Source: Dehalococcoidales bacterium
GTDB taxonomy: Bacteria > Chloroflexota > Dehalococcoidia > Dehalococcoidales > UBA2162
Assembly: GCA_020343555.1 (NCBI GenBank)
Contig: CP070800.1
Span: 2,208,116 to 2,272,115 of the forward strand
Direction: 5' to 3'
Length of the DNA: 64,000 nt
The number at the start of each line of letters is the position of its first letter. The first letter of the stretch is position 1. The position numbers and the translations under genes were made by a program. Shown here piece after piece: positions 19,615-29,596 of the stretch. Below the pieces are notes generated by a model that ran no database searches, was not told the origin of the DNA, and saw only the letters and a program-made list of their open reading frames with translations.

Positions 19615-19649
19615 AAAAAAAAGTCCCTTGGAAACGGGACTCTTTTTTT
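19615..19649. terminator. Bidirectional terminator at the end of por operon
   Basis: AGTCCC (19622-19627), 8-base loop, GGGACT (19636-19641), flanked by a run of A before and CTTTTTTT after, so it works on either strand. It lies 17 bases past the porB stop and beyond the tRNA-Pro on the other side. Confidence 0.8.
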
Positions 19650-19665
19650 CGAGGTGTATTAAGTA

Positions 19666-20601
19666 CTATCTCTGACTGTCTTCCACCAGTTTCATCAGTT
19701 TCTCGTATTCTTCGTCGGTTCTTTCCTGGATCAACTTTATGTCATCTTCAGAAAGGTGACGGAACCTACGCTGTGGTTTCAGGTATTCTTGAACCGGCTT
19801 GCGGTTAGCTACTTTCATGCTGAGAGTATACTTACCGTTCTCTACTTCGTAAAGAGGAAAGACACCGGTCTGCACCGCCAGTTTACCTATTTCAATTCCC
19901 ATTTCCAGAGCAGTTCCCCAGCCGGTTGGACATACCGAAAAGATATGAACATAGGCAGGACCGTTAGTGTCTGCTGCTTTCTTGACTTTTTCCATGAGAT
20001 CGAAGGGGTAACTCGGACAGGCAGTAGCAACATACGGTATATTATGAGCCGCAGCGATCAGTGGCATGTTCTTTTTCCAGGTGACCTGACCGATACTCTT
20101 TTTCCCTGCCGGAGCGGTTGTTGTCGATGCGCCGTACGGCGTCGCGGACGAACGTTGAATACCGGTATTCATATATGCCTCGTTATCCCAGCAAATATAT
20201 ATGAAATCATGACCTCTCTCAAGCGCACCTGAAAGAGCCTGGAGACCGATATCGCTGGTTCCCCCATCGCCAGCAGAAGCAACGACATTTACCCTCTTTT
20301 TGGGTTTGATGCCTTTACGCTGCATTGCTTTAATACCTGATTCTATACCAGAAGCGACAGCGGCAGTGTTCTCAAATAAAGTGTGTATCCAGGGCACACG
20401 CCAGGATGTCCAGGGAAGCTGAGAAGATACGATTTCCATACAGCCGGTGGCTGATACTACTATAGTATCGGGGCCCAGGGCTTTCATTGCCTGTCTTACG
20501 GCAAGTACCTCAACACAACCGATACAGGCGCGGTGGCCCGGAGCAAGGTACTCCTCTTTTGTGACCTGTCTTTTTCCGTATTTTATGTAATTTTCTGTCA
20601 T
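19666..20601 (-). CDS. porB: Pyruvate-type 2-oxoacid:ferredoxin oxidoreductase, beta subunit
   Basis: TPP-binding subunit. The family motif [20 protein letters not shown] binds Mg-TPP, and [22 protein letters not shown] is characteristic of pyruvate-type enzymes of the four-subunit class. Cys residues in [14 protein letters not shown] and SVCPTGWG match the proximal [4Fe-4S] ligands. 311 residues is normal. Its start overlaps the alpha stop (TAATG). Substrate could be pyruvate or another 2-oxoacid. Confidence 0.93.
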   Translation of the reverse strand: MTENYIKYGKRQVTKEEYLAPGHRACIGCVEVLAVRQAMKALGPDTIVVSATGCMEIVSSQLPWTSWRVPWIHTLFENTAAVASGIESGIKAMQRKGIKPKKRVNVVASAGDGGTSDIGLQALSGALERGHDFIYICWDNEAYMNTGIQRSSATPYGASTTTAPAGKKSIGQVTWKKNMPLIAAAHNIPYVATACPSYPFDLMEKVKKAADTNGPAYVHIFSVCPTGWGTALEMGIEIGKLAVQTGVFPLYEVENGKYTLSMKVANRKPVQEYLKPQRRFRHLSEDDIKLIQERTDEEYEKLMKLVEDSQR

Positions 20602-21776
20602 TATTCCCTCACTCCGTATATCTCGAATTCCCGATCGCTTCCCTTTTCGGCAATCTCGATCCCTTTATTGATGATCTCTTCAAATCCTGTAACAGTAACA
20701 TCACGACCGCCGATACCGCCGATAACATTTGTAACCTTAGGCTTTTCCGCCTGGTTATATAGAGCAGATCTTACTTCGGCACATACCGGTCCAGACTGTC
20801 CGCCTAGTGAATATGCCCTGTCGAAAACTACCAGAGTTTCGATTCCCTTTACCGCGTCGCGTAACTCCTGAGTCGGTAAAGGTCGCCATAAGCGTATCCT
20901 TACCAGACCTACATCTTTCCCTTCGTCACGCATTTTGTCGATGGTGGACATAGCGGTCTGGCTGTAACTGCCTATTGTGAGTAACAAGGTTTTCGCGCCT
21001 TCGGTTCGATATGTTTCAACGGGAGCATAATTTCGACCAAATTGTTTTCCGAATTCATCCCAGACTTCGCAGATGATTTTCTTTGAATTCTGGAGGTTCT
21101 CTTCCTGTGCCCGTCGCGCTTCAGAATAAATAATCGGAGGAGCGAAGGTACCCATCGACACGGGCTTTTCAGGATCAAGAGGAAGAGGATAATTATTACG
21201 AGGAAGGAATTTGTCCACATCTGCCTTATCTTCAATGAGTATAGGTTCTATCATATGTGACAGGTGGAATCCATCGAGGTGAACCATAACCGGCAAAAGC
21301 ACCCGTTTGTCTTCGCCAATCCTGAATGCACAGAGAACATTATCGAATACTTCCTGCCCATTCTCGGAAAATATTTGTATCCACCCGGTGTCGCGGACCG
21401 CCATCGCGTCCGAGTGATCGCCCCAGACGCTAAGTGGTGACGACAGGGCGCGATTGGCAACCGTCATGACAATAGGAAGCTGCATTGACGCTGCGCAGTA
21501 CAGCACTTCATGCATCAGTTCAAGTCCCTGCCCGGCTGTAGCAGTAAATGTTCTGGCGCCGGCAGCGGATGAACCGAGACAGGCGCTCATTGCCGAGTGC
21601 TCGGATTCGACCGGAATATACGAAGCGTCAAGATCACCTTCAGCCACCAACTCGGCAAGGTGTTCGACAATATGCGTTTGTGGAGTTATCGGATAAGCGG
21701 CAACGACGTCGACATCAGCCAATGTCGCGGCTTCGCCGATGGCGAGTGATACTTCCATTCCTACTCTTTTTGCCAT
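20601..21776 (-). CDS. porA: Pyruvate-type 2-oxoacid:ferredoxin oxidoreductase, alpha subunit
   Basis: 391 residues of the alpha chain. Family landmarks are [21 protein letters not shown] near the start, the [33 protein letters not shown] segment around residues 58-90, and [13 protein letters not shown]. The C-terminal part ([14 protein letters not shown]) is also typical. It overlaps porD upstream (TAATG) and porB downstream. Confidence 0.93.
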   Translation of the reverse strand: MAKRVGMEVSLAIGEAATLADVDVVAAYPITPQTHIVEHLAELVAEGDLDASYIPVESEHSAMSACLGSSAAGARTFTATAGQGLELMHEVLYCAASMQLPIVMTVANRALSSPLSVWGDHSDAMAVRDTGWIQIFSENGQEVFDNVLCAFRIGEDKRVLLPVMVHLDGFHLSHMIEPILIEDKADVDKFLPRNNYPLPLDPEKPVSMGTFAPPIIYSEARRAQEENLQNSKKIICEVWDEFGKQFGRNYAPVETYRTEGAKTLLLTIGSYSQTAMSTIDKMRDEGKDVGLVRIRLWRPLPTQELRDAVKGIETLVVFDRAYSLGGQSGPVCAEVRSALYNQAEKPKVTNVIGGIGGRDVTVTGFEEIINKGIEIAEKGSDREFEIYGVRE

Positions 21777-22072
21777 TAGCTTTCCTCCTCCACCATACTG
21801 ATTACATCTTTAGGACATTCCTGTGCGCAAATGCCACATCCCTTACAGTAAAACAGATTGGCTACGAACAGGCCGTCTTCCTGCTGTTCAATGCAGCCTT
21901 CAGGGCAGAATAAATAACACATCCCGCACTTGATGCACTTGGAGTAATCGGAAACCGGTTTTTGAGAACGCCAGCCGCCGGTAGCGTACTGTTCAGCACT
22001 CCCGGCCTCGGTTACTATCGAACCGATTTCCAGGTCTTTCCATGTAACTTCAGTTTCGTTTTTTACTGCCAA
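21776..22072 (-). CDS. porD: 2-oxoacid:ferredoxin oxidoreductase, delta (ferredoxin) subunit
   Basis: 98-residue ferredoxin-like chain with two [4Fe-4S] motifs, CIKCGMCYLFCPEGC and CKGCGICAQECP. It passes electrons from the TPP site to external ferredoxin. Start is TTG at 22072 with AAAGGAG upstream. Confidence 0.93.
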   Translation of the reverse strand: MAVKNETEVTWKDLEIGSIVTEAGSAEQYATGGWRSQKPVSDYSKCIKCGMCYLFCPEGCIEQQEDGLFVANLFYCKGCGICAQECPKDVISMVEEES

Positions 22073-22078
22073 TTTGCT

Positions 22079-22648
22079 TTACTCCTTTATCTGAGTATCT
22101 TCGAACGCTTTTTTCATAGCGTTCATATTTCGTTCTGCAAGTCTTCCGAATCGAACATCCAGCGGTTCGGCAAGTGATTCGATATCGACCACCCCAGTTG
22201 CCTTAATTAATGCACCTATCATTGAAGTGTTAACAATGTTAACACCCAGCAATTCTTGGGCAATATGAGTTGCGTCCACTACGGCAATACGCCACTTGCT
22301 GTCGAATTCGTTGGAGACATCATCGAGTGAACGCTTGGTGTTGAGAACGATAGTACCGCCATCTTTCAAGCCTGATGTCACGTTTACTATCGATACGAGT
22401 CCAGAATCCAGTATAACCACGGCATCTGGTTCAAGAATCTCAGCTCTCACTCTTATCGGCTCGTTTTTACTAATCCTGTCAAAGGCAAGTACTGGTGCAC
22501 CTCTTCTTTCCGGGCCGAAACTAGGGAAAGCCTGCGCGTATTTACCCTCGTCGATTGCAGCTCTGGCAAGCAGTTCGGCCGATGTTACAGCTCCCTGCCC
22601 CCCCCTGCCGTGCCATCTGATCTCAACAAGTTCTGCTGTTTGAATCAA
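22079..22648 (-). CDS. porG: 2-oxoacid:ferredoxin oxidoreductase, gamma subunit
   Basis: 189 residues with the gamma-chain opening RWHGRGGQGAVTSAELLARAA and FPSFGPERRGAPVLAFDRIS. It is the first gene of the gamma-delta-alpha-beta operon; TTG start with AGGAGGACAAG in front. This four-subunit form is typical of archaea and some anaerobic bacteria, and makes acetyl-CoA plus reduced ferredoxin or runs in reverse. Confidence 0.93.
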   Translation of the reverse strand: MIQTAELVEIRWHGRGGQGAVTSAELLARAAIDEGKYAQAFPSFGPERRGAPVLAFDRISKNEPIRVRAEILEPDAVVILDSGLVSIVNVTSGLKDGGTIVLNTKRSLDDVSNEFDSKWRIAVVDATHIAQELLGVNIVNTSMIGALIKATGVVDIESLAEPLDVRFGRLAERNMNAMKKAFEDTQIKE

Positions 22649-22708
22649 CTTGTCCTCCTGTTCAGGGAAATAGTATCCCTATGATTGTATTTTTGGGTAT
22701 ATAAAAAA

Positions 22709-22781
22709 TACCCCTGGGGCGACTCGAACGCCCGCACCCAGCTCCGGAGGCTGGTGCTCTATCCACCTGAGCTACAGGGGC
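22709..22781 (-). tRNA. tRNA-Arg (CCG anticodon)
   Basis: Minus-strand cloverleaf: acceptor GCCCCTG/CAGGGGT, D-arm TAGCTCAGGTGGATAGAGC, anticodon stem CCAGC/GCTGG around loop CTCCGGA (anticodon CCG), T-arm GCGTTCGAGTCGC. 73 bases with discriminator A. Confidence 0.95.
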
Positions 22782-22842
22782 CTAATACAATAATATAATG
22801 CATTACCCTGTCCTTTTTCAAGGATTACCAAGCTCAGGTGTA

Positions 22843-23280
22843 TTACGGGAGTATTTTGGGTGAAAACAAATATTGAGTTGTCGTTTTGAGGATTTTTCTT
22901 AATAAAGCCAGTTGAGGTTTATATATCACAATCCTGTGATGCCTTTCCGTTACCGGCATGCCGAGGATTGCTGAAAAGACTTTCTCTTCTACTTCACCGC
23001 GGCAGATTATTGAATATTTATCCTCACCGGGAATTACCTCTATTATAACCGGTAAGAACAAATTATTCCATAGACTCAAATTAGTAATATCACTCAGGTA
23101 TTTTAACTCTTTTTTCTTGAACAGATGGATACTGCCATCATTGAGCGCAATAGAAGGTGTGTCTTCCTTCATAAGTTCATCAAGAGATTTCTGCCTGGCG
23201 GGAAGTTGAGAGTTTAAAACTCTGAGTTCGTCTTTTATGGATTCCTGCAGAAGCCTGTCATATCGACCATTATCAACCAT
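22843..23280 (-). CDS. DUF61/UPF0216-like protein at the end of the V-ATPase operon
   Basis: 145 residues. The middle follows the pattern of the archaeal DUF61 (UPF0216) family: LNSQLPARQKSLDELMKEDTPSIAL, then DGSIHLFKKKELKYL, then LFLPVIIEV. The C-terminal 60 residues are less familiar. Function is unknown. Its ATG overlaps the subunit D stop by 8 bases, so it is part of the ATPase operon. No membrane segment. The family match is from memory of its pattern and should be tested. Confidence 0.6.
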   Translation of the reverse strand: MVDNGRYDRLLQESIKDELRVLNSQLPARQKSLDELMKEDTPSIALNDGSIHLFKKKELKYLSDITNLSLWNNLFLPVIIEVIPGEDKYSIICRGEVEEKVFSAILGMPVTERHHRIVIYKPQLALLRKILKTTTQYLFSPKILP

Positions 23281-23911
23281 TTGCTTCTTTTTTCTCCAGG
23301 ATAACCTTAACTCGTTTAAGCCTGGCCTTCTCTTCTCTATCTCTTTCCTCGAACTTCATTTTAAGGAATCTGATGAGCGCTTCCAGGTTGGGAATGACCT
23401 TGTATTCGAGAGCATTAACTATTCTCTTGGTGCGGTTGATCTCCTTACCGAGGATCTCCATAGTTGTCTGTAGTTCGGCCAAAGTGACTATTGCTTCCAG
23501 ACATTTTTCTGCAAGCTGGGATGTCCTGTCCAGATATGCAGAAGTATCTGCTTGGCTGTACCCGTCTTTCTTTCCCGAATCTTTCATTTCCAGAACAGGT
23601 ACTCTTGCTCCGGCAATATTTCGTGAACCGGAAATTATTTCCAATTCTCTCTCAGCTCCGGAAAACTCTTTGCCGAGAGCTAAATAGCCATGAAATCCTG
23701 CGGTAATTGATAGTGATTTATAGGCGGCAGAAAAATCGTCCAGCATACTTTGCTTTGCATCCACTGTTTCCCTGGCTATGGCGAGGAACTCCATAACGAG
23801 TATGGAAAGCCTGTCCTTCAGTATCCTGCGTATCTTTGAAGCAAGCGTAAGACGCTTACGAAGCCTGAGCAACTCGATTTTAGTAAGTCTTTTCGTACTC
23901 TGCTGGGTCAT
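23273..23911 (-). CDS. atpD: V-type ATPase subunit D (central stalk)
   Basis: 212 residues, mostly two long helices that make the rotor shaft: LTKIELLRLRKRLTLASK at the N-terminus and TKRIVNALEYKVIPNLEALIRFLKMKFEERDREE near the C-terminus, both standard for V/A-ATPase subunit D. It follows subunit B by 3 bases and overlaps the DUF61-like gene. Confidence 0.94.
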   Translation of the reverse strand: MTQQSTKRLTKIELLRLRKRLTLASKIRRILKDRLSILVMEFLAIARETVDAKQSMLDDFSAAYKSLSITAGFHGYLALGKEFSGAERELEIISGSRNIAGARVPVLEMKDSGKKDGYSQADTSAYLDRTSQLAEKCLEAIVTLAELQTTMEILGKEINRTKRIVNALEYKVIPNLEALIRFLKMKFEERDREEKARLKRVKVILEKKEANG

Positions 23912-23914
23912 CTA

Positions 23915-25324
23915 CTAATTTCCTTCGGATCCCCGGTATTTCGGAAGATATTTCTTTATCAGATCCTGGCTGACAAGTTTCAAGTCTTCTTCCGGCAGAG
24001 CTGAGAAAAGTTCCCATCCGATGTCAAGGGTTTCTTCAATCGTTCTTTTCTCGTTTTCACCCTGTGAAATGAACTCGTTTTCAAACCGATCAGCAACTTC
24101 CAGATATATCTTATCGCGATCAGAAAGAGCGTCCGTACCGACGATGGTAGATATCTCTCTGAGATCGTTACCTTCAGCGTAAGTGGAATACAGTTGCATA
24201 AAGACATTATTATGGTCTTCACGTGTTTTACCGGGTCCGATGCCTTCTTTCATCATCCTTGAGAGTGAGAGAAAGACGTCGATTGGGGGATATACACTAC
24301 CTCTCTCAAGATTTCTCGATAACACAATTTGACCTTCGGTAATATAACCTGTAAGGTCTGGGATCGGATGAGTGATATCATCATCAGGCATGGTGAGAAT
24401 AGGCATGATAGTAACTGAGCCTTCCTGGTCACGTATCCTTCCGGCACGTTCGTATAGAGTAGCAAGGTCGGTATACATATAGCCGGGATAACCCCTCCGG
24501 GAGGGGATTTCTTCTCTCATTGCTGATAGTTCTCTCAAGGCTTCACAATAGTTCGTCATATCACTGAGTATGACCAGTACGTGCATATTCAACTGAAATG
24601 CGAGGTATTCCGCGGCTGTAAGAGCCAGCTTTGGTGTAGACATTCGTTCGATCACGGGGTCAGAAGCCGTATTGATAAAGGCAACCGTTCGTTCTCTCGC
24701 TCCTGTCCTTTCCAGGTTCTGGACAAAGAAGGCTGCATCATCATAACTGACACCGATAGCGCCGAAAACTATCGCGAATCCTTCATCGATACCCTTTACC
24801 GTAGCCTGCCTAATAATCTGAGCGACTATCCTGTTATGCGGCATACCGGAACCGCTGAAGATCGGTAATTTCTGTCCTCTGACCAAAGCATTCAGCCCGT
24901 CAATGGAAGAAATGCCGGTCTCGATAAATTCTGCCGGTGGCTCCCGTTTTGCCGGGTTTATCGGTTCGCCATTGATATCCATATAGGCATCAGGGATAAT
25001 TTCAGGTCCTCCATCTGTGGGATTACCCATACCGTCGAACATCCTCCCGAGAATATCCGGCGAGACAGGCAATTTCAAAGTCTCGCCACGACATCTCAGT
25101 TTACTCCCGGCTAGGTCGATTTCACTGACTCCGCCAAATACCTGCACGATGGTCGACTCTTCGCTGATATCGATTGCTTCTCCCCGTTTAATTTCTCCGG
25201 ACGTCAATTCGACATCGACTATCTCACCATATTGAATACCGGGAATATAATCCGCTATCAATAACGACCCCTTTGCTCTCTGGAAAGACCTGGTTTCTTT
25301 TATGTATAAAGGAGAATCTGCCAT
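23915..25324 (-). CDS. atpB: V-type ATPase subunit B (non-catalytic)
   Basis: 469 residues, non-catalytic nucleotide-site subunit. It has no Walker A motif; instead [16 protein letters not shown] is at the equivalent position, as in all B subunits. [44 protein letters not shown] is the family signature. TAATG overlap with subunit A. Confidence 0.96.
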   Translation of the reverse strand: MADSPLYIKETRSFQRAKGSLLIADYIPGIQYGEIVDVELTSGEIKRGEAIDISEESTIVQVFGGVSEIDLAGSKLRCRGETLKLPVSPDILGRMFDGMGNPTDGGPEIIPDAYMDINGEPINPAKREPPAEFIETGISSIDGLNALVRGQKLPIFSGSGMPHNRIVAQIIRQATVKGIDEGFAIVFGAIGVSYDDAAFFVQNLERTGARERTVAFINTASDPVIERMSTPKLALTAAEYLAFQLNMHVLVILSDMTNYCEALRELSAMREEIPSRRGYPGYMYTDLATLYERAGRIRDQEGSVTIMPILTMPDDDITHPIPDLTGYITEGQIVLSRNLERGSVYPPIDVFLSLSRMMKEGIGPGKTREDHNNVFMQLYSTYAEGNDLREISTIVGTDALSDRDKIYLEVADRFENEFISQGENEKRTIEETLDIGWELFSALPEEDLKLVSQDLIKKYLPKYRGSEGN

Positions 25325-27072
25325 TACACGCCTCCATTTCCTGCCACTAGGTTAGATTCCATGTCGGATACTAGTTTTGTTAAGCTGCCTTCAAATTCCT
25401 CATTCGGTATATCTTTCAATCGCGATATCCTCGTGATTATCGGCGAAGATCGCAGCTCATTTACATCGGTCCCTGAACTAAGTGATTCCTGGGCAAGATC
25501 GTAATACCTGATGATAGTTTTAAGCATCTGATGAGCTCTGGCTGGTACGCAGTAAGTGTCCACTGGATGATAGGCACTCTGTGCAAGAAAATCTTCACGT
25601 ATCATTCTTGCTACTGCCATCAAAAGTTTATCTCCGTCCGGTAACGCTTCAGGGCCTACCAGTCTTACGATCTCTTCAAGCTCAGATTCCTGTTGAAGAA
25701 TCCTCAACGCTGTCGATCTGGTTGCAGCCCAGTCAGGGTCGATATCAGACCACCAGCCTTCCACCGCTTCTGCGTACAGACTGTAACTCGACAGCCAGTT
25801 GATCGCCGGGAAATGTCTCCTGTTTGCCAGTGATGCATCCAGTGAATACAGAGCGTCAACAATTCTCAAAGTATTTTGAGTTACCGGTTCGGAGAAGTCT
25901 CCACCCTGGGGACTTACGGCTCCAGCTACCGTTACCGATCCTCTCCGGTTCGGGCTGCCAAGACACTCAACAAGTCCGGCTCTTTCGTAGAATGAGGACA
26001 ATCGTGATCCCAGGTATGCAGGATACCCCTCTTCACCGGGCATTTCCTCGAGACGTCCACCGATTTCTCTCATTGCCTCAGCCCACCTTGATGTGGAATC
26101 TGCTACCATGAGAATATCATATCCCATGTCCCTGTAGTATTCAGCCATCGTAATGCCTACGAACACGCTGGCTTCACGGGCGACTACCGGCATGTTCGAA
26201 GTGTTAGCAATAAAAACTTCTTTCTCCTGGAGAAGTCTTCCGGTTGTGGGATCTTCAAGCTGGCTGAAGCTGTAAAGAACATCAGCCATCTCGTTGCCCC
26301 GTTCTCCGCAACCAACATAAATGTTCAGCTGGGTCTGCGCCCATCTGGCAAGCTGTTGAAGCGAGACTGTTTTACCGGTACCGAAACCGCCAGGTATGGC
26401 GGCTTTTCCACCCAGAGCCAGGGGAAACATATAATCAAGGATTCTCATTCCCGTGACCAGAAGCTGTGAAGCCTTGAACCGTTCTTTGTATAGACGAGGT
26501 TTCCGTACCGGCCATTTTTGCATCATGGGTAGTTCAACAAGTTCACCGTCGGATTCAAGCCTGATGATCGTTTCTTCTACAGTAAATTCACCTTTCCTGA
26601 TATCTTTTACGGTACCACTCATGCCAGGAGGTATCATTATCTTGTGTTCAATAAGGAAAGTCTCAGGGACGGTACCGATTATATCGCCCTCACTTACAAT
26701 ATCACCTTCCTTGACCGCTGGTGTGAAATCCCATTTTTTATCCAGAGGAATAGCTGATGCTTTTGTGCCACGTTTCAGGAATGAACTCTGTTCCATTAAA
26801 ACAGTAAGAGATTTCTGAATTCCGTCATAGATCGAGCCGACGATACCGGGTCCCAGGTCGACTGTCAGGATCGATCCGGTTCCTCTGACCTTTTCACCAA
26901 GTGTAAGACCCTGAGTTTCTTCATGTGCCTGTATAACCGCTCTGTTGCCTTCGAGACCAATGATTTCGCCTATCAGTCCTTCATTCCCGATTTCCACAAC
27001 TTCATATACCTGTGTCCCTCTCATATTTTCCGCGATAATAACGGGACCAGAAATTCTCCAAATCTCACCCAT
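25324..27072 (-). CDS. atpA: V-type ATPase subunit A (catalytic)
   Basis: 582 residues. Walker A GGFGTGKT, the non-homologous insert before it, and the [42 protein letters not shown] region with Walker B are all present. [22 protein letters not shown] is the A-subunit signature. No intein. ATG at 27072 with AAGGAGG upstream. Confidence 0.97.
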   Translation of the reverse strand: MGEIWRISGPVIIAENMRGTQVYEVVEIGNEGLIGEIIGLEGNRAVIQAHEETQGLTLGEKVRGTGSILTVDLGPGIVGSIYDGIQKSLTVLMEQSSFLKRGTKASAIPLDKKWDFTPAVKEGDIVSEGDIIGTVPETFLIEHKIMIPPGMSGTVKDIRKGEFTVEETIIRLESDGELVELPMMQKWPVRKPRLYKERFKASQLLVTGMRILDYMFPLALGGKAAIPGGFGTGKTVSLQQLARWAQTQLNIYVGCGERGNEMADVLYSFSQLEDPTTGRLLQEKEVFIANTSNMPVVAREASVFVGITMAEYYRDMGYDILMVADSTSRWAEAMREIGGRLEEMPGEEGYPAYLGSRLSSFYERAGLVECLGSPNRRGSVTVAGAVSPQGGDFSEPVTQNTLRIVDALYSLDASLANRRHFPAINWLSSYSLYAEAVEGWWSDIDPDWAATRSTALRILQQESELEEIVRLVGPEALPDGDKLLMAVARMIREDFLAQSAYHPVDTYCVPARAHQMLKTIIRYYDLAQESLSSGTDVNELRSSPIITRISRLKDIPNEEFEGSLTKLVSDMESNLVAGNGGV

Positions 27073-27096
27073 ATCAGCGTTCCTCCTTGAACGAAC

Positions 27097-27450
27097 CTAG
27101 ATTTCTATATCAAATCCAACGAACTTCCTGACAAATGCCCTGTAATATTCTGCTGCGTTTTCTTCTTTCGTACCAGTTCCCGAGGGAACCTCGATGATTA
27201 CGGGAGTCAGGCGCTTGTCTTCCGTCACCCGGTCAATAATATCTCTGACGTCAACAGCATAATCAGACTGGATAGCTATAATACTCACGGCAGGATCATT
27301 AATAAGTAAACTTATCGTTTCCCTGAGGTTAGTTTCGAGTGAACTGTTATCCTCGATCGTGTAATAATTGCCGACACCTGCCAATCTAAGCAGAGCTGTA
27401 AGATTCGATCCGCCGACTACGGCTATACTCGATTTTTTTTCATTTGTCAT
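27097..27450 (-). CDS. atpF: V-type ATPase subunit F
   Basis: 117-residue subunit F, part of the central stalk: IAVVGGSNLTALLRLAGVGNYYTI at the start and PVIIEVPSGTG in the middle are typical. TAATG overlap with the subunit C stop and 24 bases before subunit A. Confidence 0.88.
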   Translation of the reverse strand: MTNEKKSSIAVVGGSNLTALLRLAGVGNYYTIEDNSSLETNLRETISLLINDPAVSIIAIQSDYAVDVRDIIDRVTEDKRLTPVIIEVPSGTGTKEENAAEYYRAFVRKFVGFDIEI

Positions 27451-28487
27451 TATGCTATTACCAGGTAATCTCGTATTTCTTCCAGAGGTATATTATCCAT
27501 CACAGCTTTGAGTATCAGTCTAATGTTACGTACCTCAATTTCCTTTAAGATCACATACCAGATTATTACGGCAGGAGACATTATCTTCGGTGAAAGGACC
27601 TCCTGCAGAATAGTAAATTTAAGTTTCTCAATCTTTTCATTGATAATCGAGATATTGCCATCTTTTTCATATCCTGCGATAATTTCATCAATCGCAGTCC
27701 GGTATACCGGATATTCAAGCCTAACCGGAATATCCTGGAGTTTGATCGATAACATATCTCTGATCTGTTCGTCACTTAACAGGTAACCACCGCTGATCGT
27801 CTGACCCGATGCGTTTGAATCGGATTCATTGACTACAGCACGCAGAATAATCTGCAGGTTTGCCATATCCAGTGACGTCTGAAATACTTTCGATAATAAA
27901 TCTCCATCATTGATCCCGGTGGTTATATCAACCAGACTGCTATAATATACTTCCTCCAGGCCGGTATCGGTCAGCACCTCTCTTTTGAATCCTTCTTCAA
28001 GCCTGTACCCTTCCAGGACATTTGCATACTCACCTAACCTGACTGAATTAAGCAGACTGACTACTTCATCGAGGTTTTCTGCATTTATTAAATCATCAAG
28101 TAATCCTTTTTCATGTATGATTCCTGCTGCGATACCTTTTGTTTTTTCTCCTGAAAGGATATTCTGGAGTGCCGTTTTAATGTTCAGGATGTCATACTTG
28201 TATATATATGCCTGTAATATTCTCCGGACAGCTTTCGGCACGTTTTGGAACCACACGATACGTGTCAGACAGTCATTAAAATATATCCAGAGTTGTTCAT
28301 CCAGATCGTCGAATGTACTGATATCAAGTCCTTCAAGATAACCGCCGATATCCGTATCTCTTACAGAGTCGACGACTTCCTGGATATTTTCTGCCTTAGT
28401 AAGCGAGTTAAGGTGTTCGGAAGAAAGTATTTTTGATTCTTCACCTTTTAAATATGCAGATATAAATGCGTACCCTATTCCTGGCAA
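27450..28487 (-). CDS. atpC: V-type ATPase subunit C (d-type)
   Basis: 345 residues, all-helical, matching the archaeal C / eukaryotic d subunit that couples the stalk to the K ring: YAFISAYLKGEESKILSSEHLNSL at the N-terminus and WYVILKEIEVRNIRLILKAV at the C-terminus. TTG start (28487) with GGAG upstream; 14 bases after subunit E. Confidence 0.9.
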   Translation of the reverse strand: MPGIGYAFISAYLKGEESKILSSEHLNSLTKAENIQEVVDSVRDTDIGGYLEGLDISTFDDLDEQLWIYFNDCLTRIVWFQNVPKAVRRILQAYIYKYDILNIKTALQNILSGEKTKGIAAGIIHEKGLLDDLINAENLDEVVSLLNSVRLGEYANVLEGYRLEEGFKREVLTDTGLEEVYYSSLVDITTGINDGDLLSKVFQTSLDMANLQIILRAVVNESDSNASGQTISGGYLLSDEQIRDMLSIKLQDIPVRLEYPVYRTAIDEIIAGYEKDGNISIINEKIEKLKFTILQEVLSPKIMSPAVIIWYVILKEIEVRNIRLILKAVMDNIPLEEIRDYLVIA

Positions 28488-28501
28488 AACTTTATCTCCA
28501 A

Positions 28502-29086
28502 TTATGAACCGAATAATTCTTTACTGATCTCTGGTAATATTTGTGGAAGCAGTGTTTCGATTCTTGTATCGAAGGTATTATCGATACTGAACCTGTTTTT
28601 TACATCCTCGATAACGGCTCCACCGGTGCATCTAGTTTCTTTATAACCCTTGATCTTAGCAGATAGATCGTTGTCTTTCTGAACTAAATTCTTTATATTA
28701 TTAATATGGCCTGGTGAAACGTATACTATCACTTCATTAACGCCAATAACCTGGATACCTTCTCTAACAAGATACACTGTTAATTCATCTTTATCAGGCA
28801 GATCAGCCAATCTTTCCTTGAGACCGGACACGATTTTGTCTATCACCTCGTTCTTTGCCTTCAAGATCTCCTGTCGCACGTTGATAGAAGTCTGTGCCTG
28901 GATCCTGGAGGCTTCGGACGTTGCTTCCTCAGTTATCCTGGCTTTTTGTTCCTCATATCGGGCATTCTGCTGTTCCCTTGCTTTCGTTACTCTTTCCTCA
29001 GCGGTTGATTCTGCTTGCCTGATTATTTCTTCAGCCTCAGCTTTTACCTTATCCAGTACTGCTTCACTAAGCTTTTCCATAGTCAT
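28502..29086 (-). CDS. atpE: V-type ATPase subunit E (peripheral stalk)
   Basis: 194 residues: long N-terminal coiled coil (about 1-95) and a globular C-terminal domain ending in RIETLLPQILPEISKELFG, as in subunit E. It pairs with subunit H in the peripheral stalk. ATG at 29086 has AAGGATAG 7 bases upstream; an ATG two codons later is possible. Confidence 0.92.
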   Translation of the reverse strand: MTMEKLSEAVLDKVKAEAEEIIRQAESTAEERVTKAREQQNARYEEQKARITEEATSEASRIQAQTSINVRQEILKAKNEVIDKIVSGLKERLADLPDKDELTVYLVREGIQVIGVNEVIVYVSPGHINNIKNLVQKDNDLSAKIKGYKETRCTGGAVIEDVKNRFSIDNTFDTRIETLLPQILPEISKELFGS

Positions 29087-29098
29087 AGTTCGCTATCC

Positions 29099-29581
29099 TT
29101 ACATCAATCCAAGCATTGACATTGCCATAATTGCAAAGACAAAACCGAGTACACCAAGGAGCTCTACGAATACGGCAAGCATGATTCCGTTTGTGAGTAT
29201 TTTTCCCTTTGTCTTCGGCAATAGGGAGATACCGGAGGCACAAACATGACCCTGATATATAGCGGAGAAACATTCGGCTGCTCCCGCCATCAAACCGATA
29301 CCGAGTATCATTGCCCCGGCACCTTCTCCGACATTCGCCACTACTGTATCCATCTTGGTTATCACCGTTGTGATAAGAATGAGTACAATTAATCCGTAAA
29401 AGGTCTGTGTCATAGGTAAAGAAGCAAAGATAATAACATTTCTGAACTGACTCGAATCCTCTGATAGAGTAGCTGTACCGGCAGAACCAGCAACGCCTAT
29501 GCCTATCGAAGAACCTACAAGTCCGCCGATAAGCGCTAGGGCAGCACCGATAGTAGCCAAAGCTGATGGATCGAATAACAT
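29099..29581 (-). CDS. atpK: V-type ATPase subunit K (rotor ring, Na+-type residues)
   Basis: 160-residue proteolipid with four helices, a duplicated hairpin, forming the membrane rotor ring. LPMTQTFYG (Leu55, Thr58, Gln59, Tyr62), Gln110 in YQG and Glu140 in FVELLG match, in identity and spacing, the Na+ ligands of Enterococcus hirae NtpK (Leu61, Thr64, Gln65, Tyr68, Gln110, Glu139). Only one ion-binding Glu per four-helix unit, as in NtpK. ATG with TAAGGAGG upstream. Confidence 0.95.
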   Translation of the reverse strand: MLFDPSALATIGAALALIGGLVGSSIGIGVAGSAGTATLSEDSSQFRNVIIFASLPMTQTFYGLIVLILITTVITKMDTVVANVGEGAGAMILGIGLMAGAAECFSAIYQGHVCASGISLLPKTKGKILTNGIMLAVFVELLGVLGFVFAIMAMSMLGLM

Positions 29582-29596
29582 ATTAACCTCCTTAAA

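Noticed and set aside
22811..22824. TCCTT/AAGGA mini-hairpin after the V-ATPase operon as a terminator
   Set aside because: Only five pairs and no T-run following on the minus strand.
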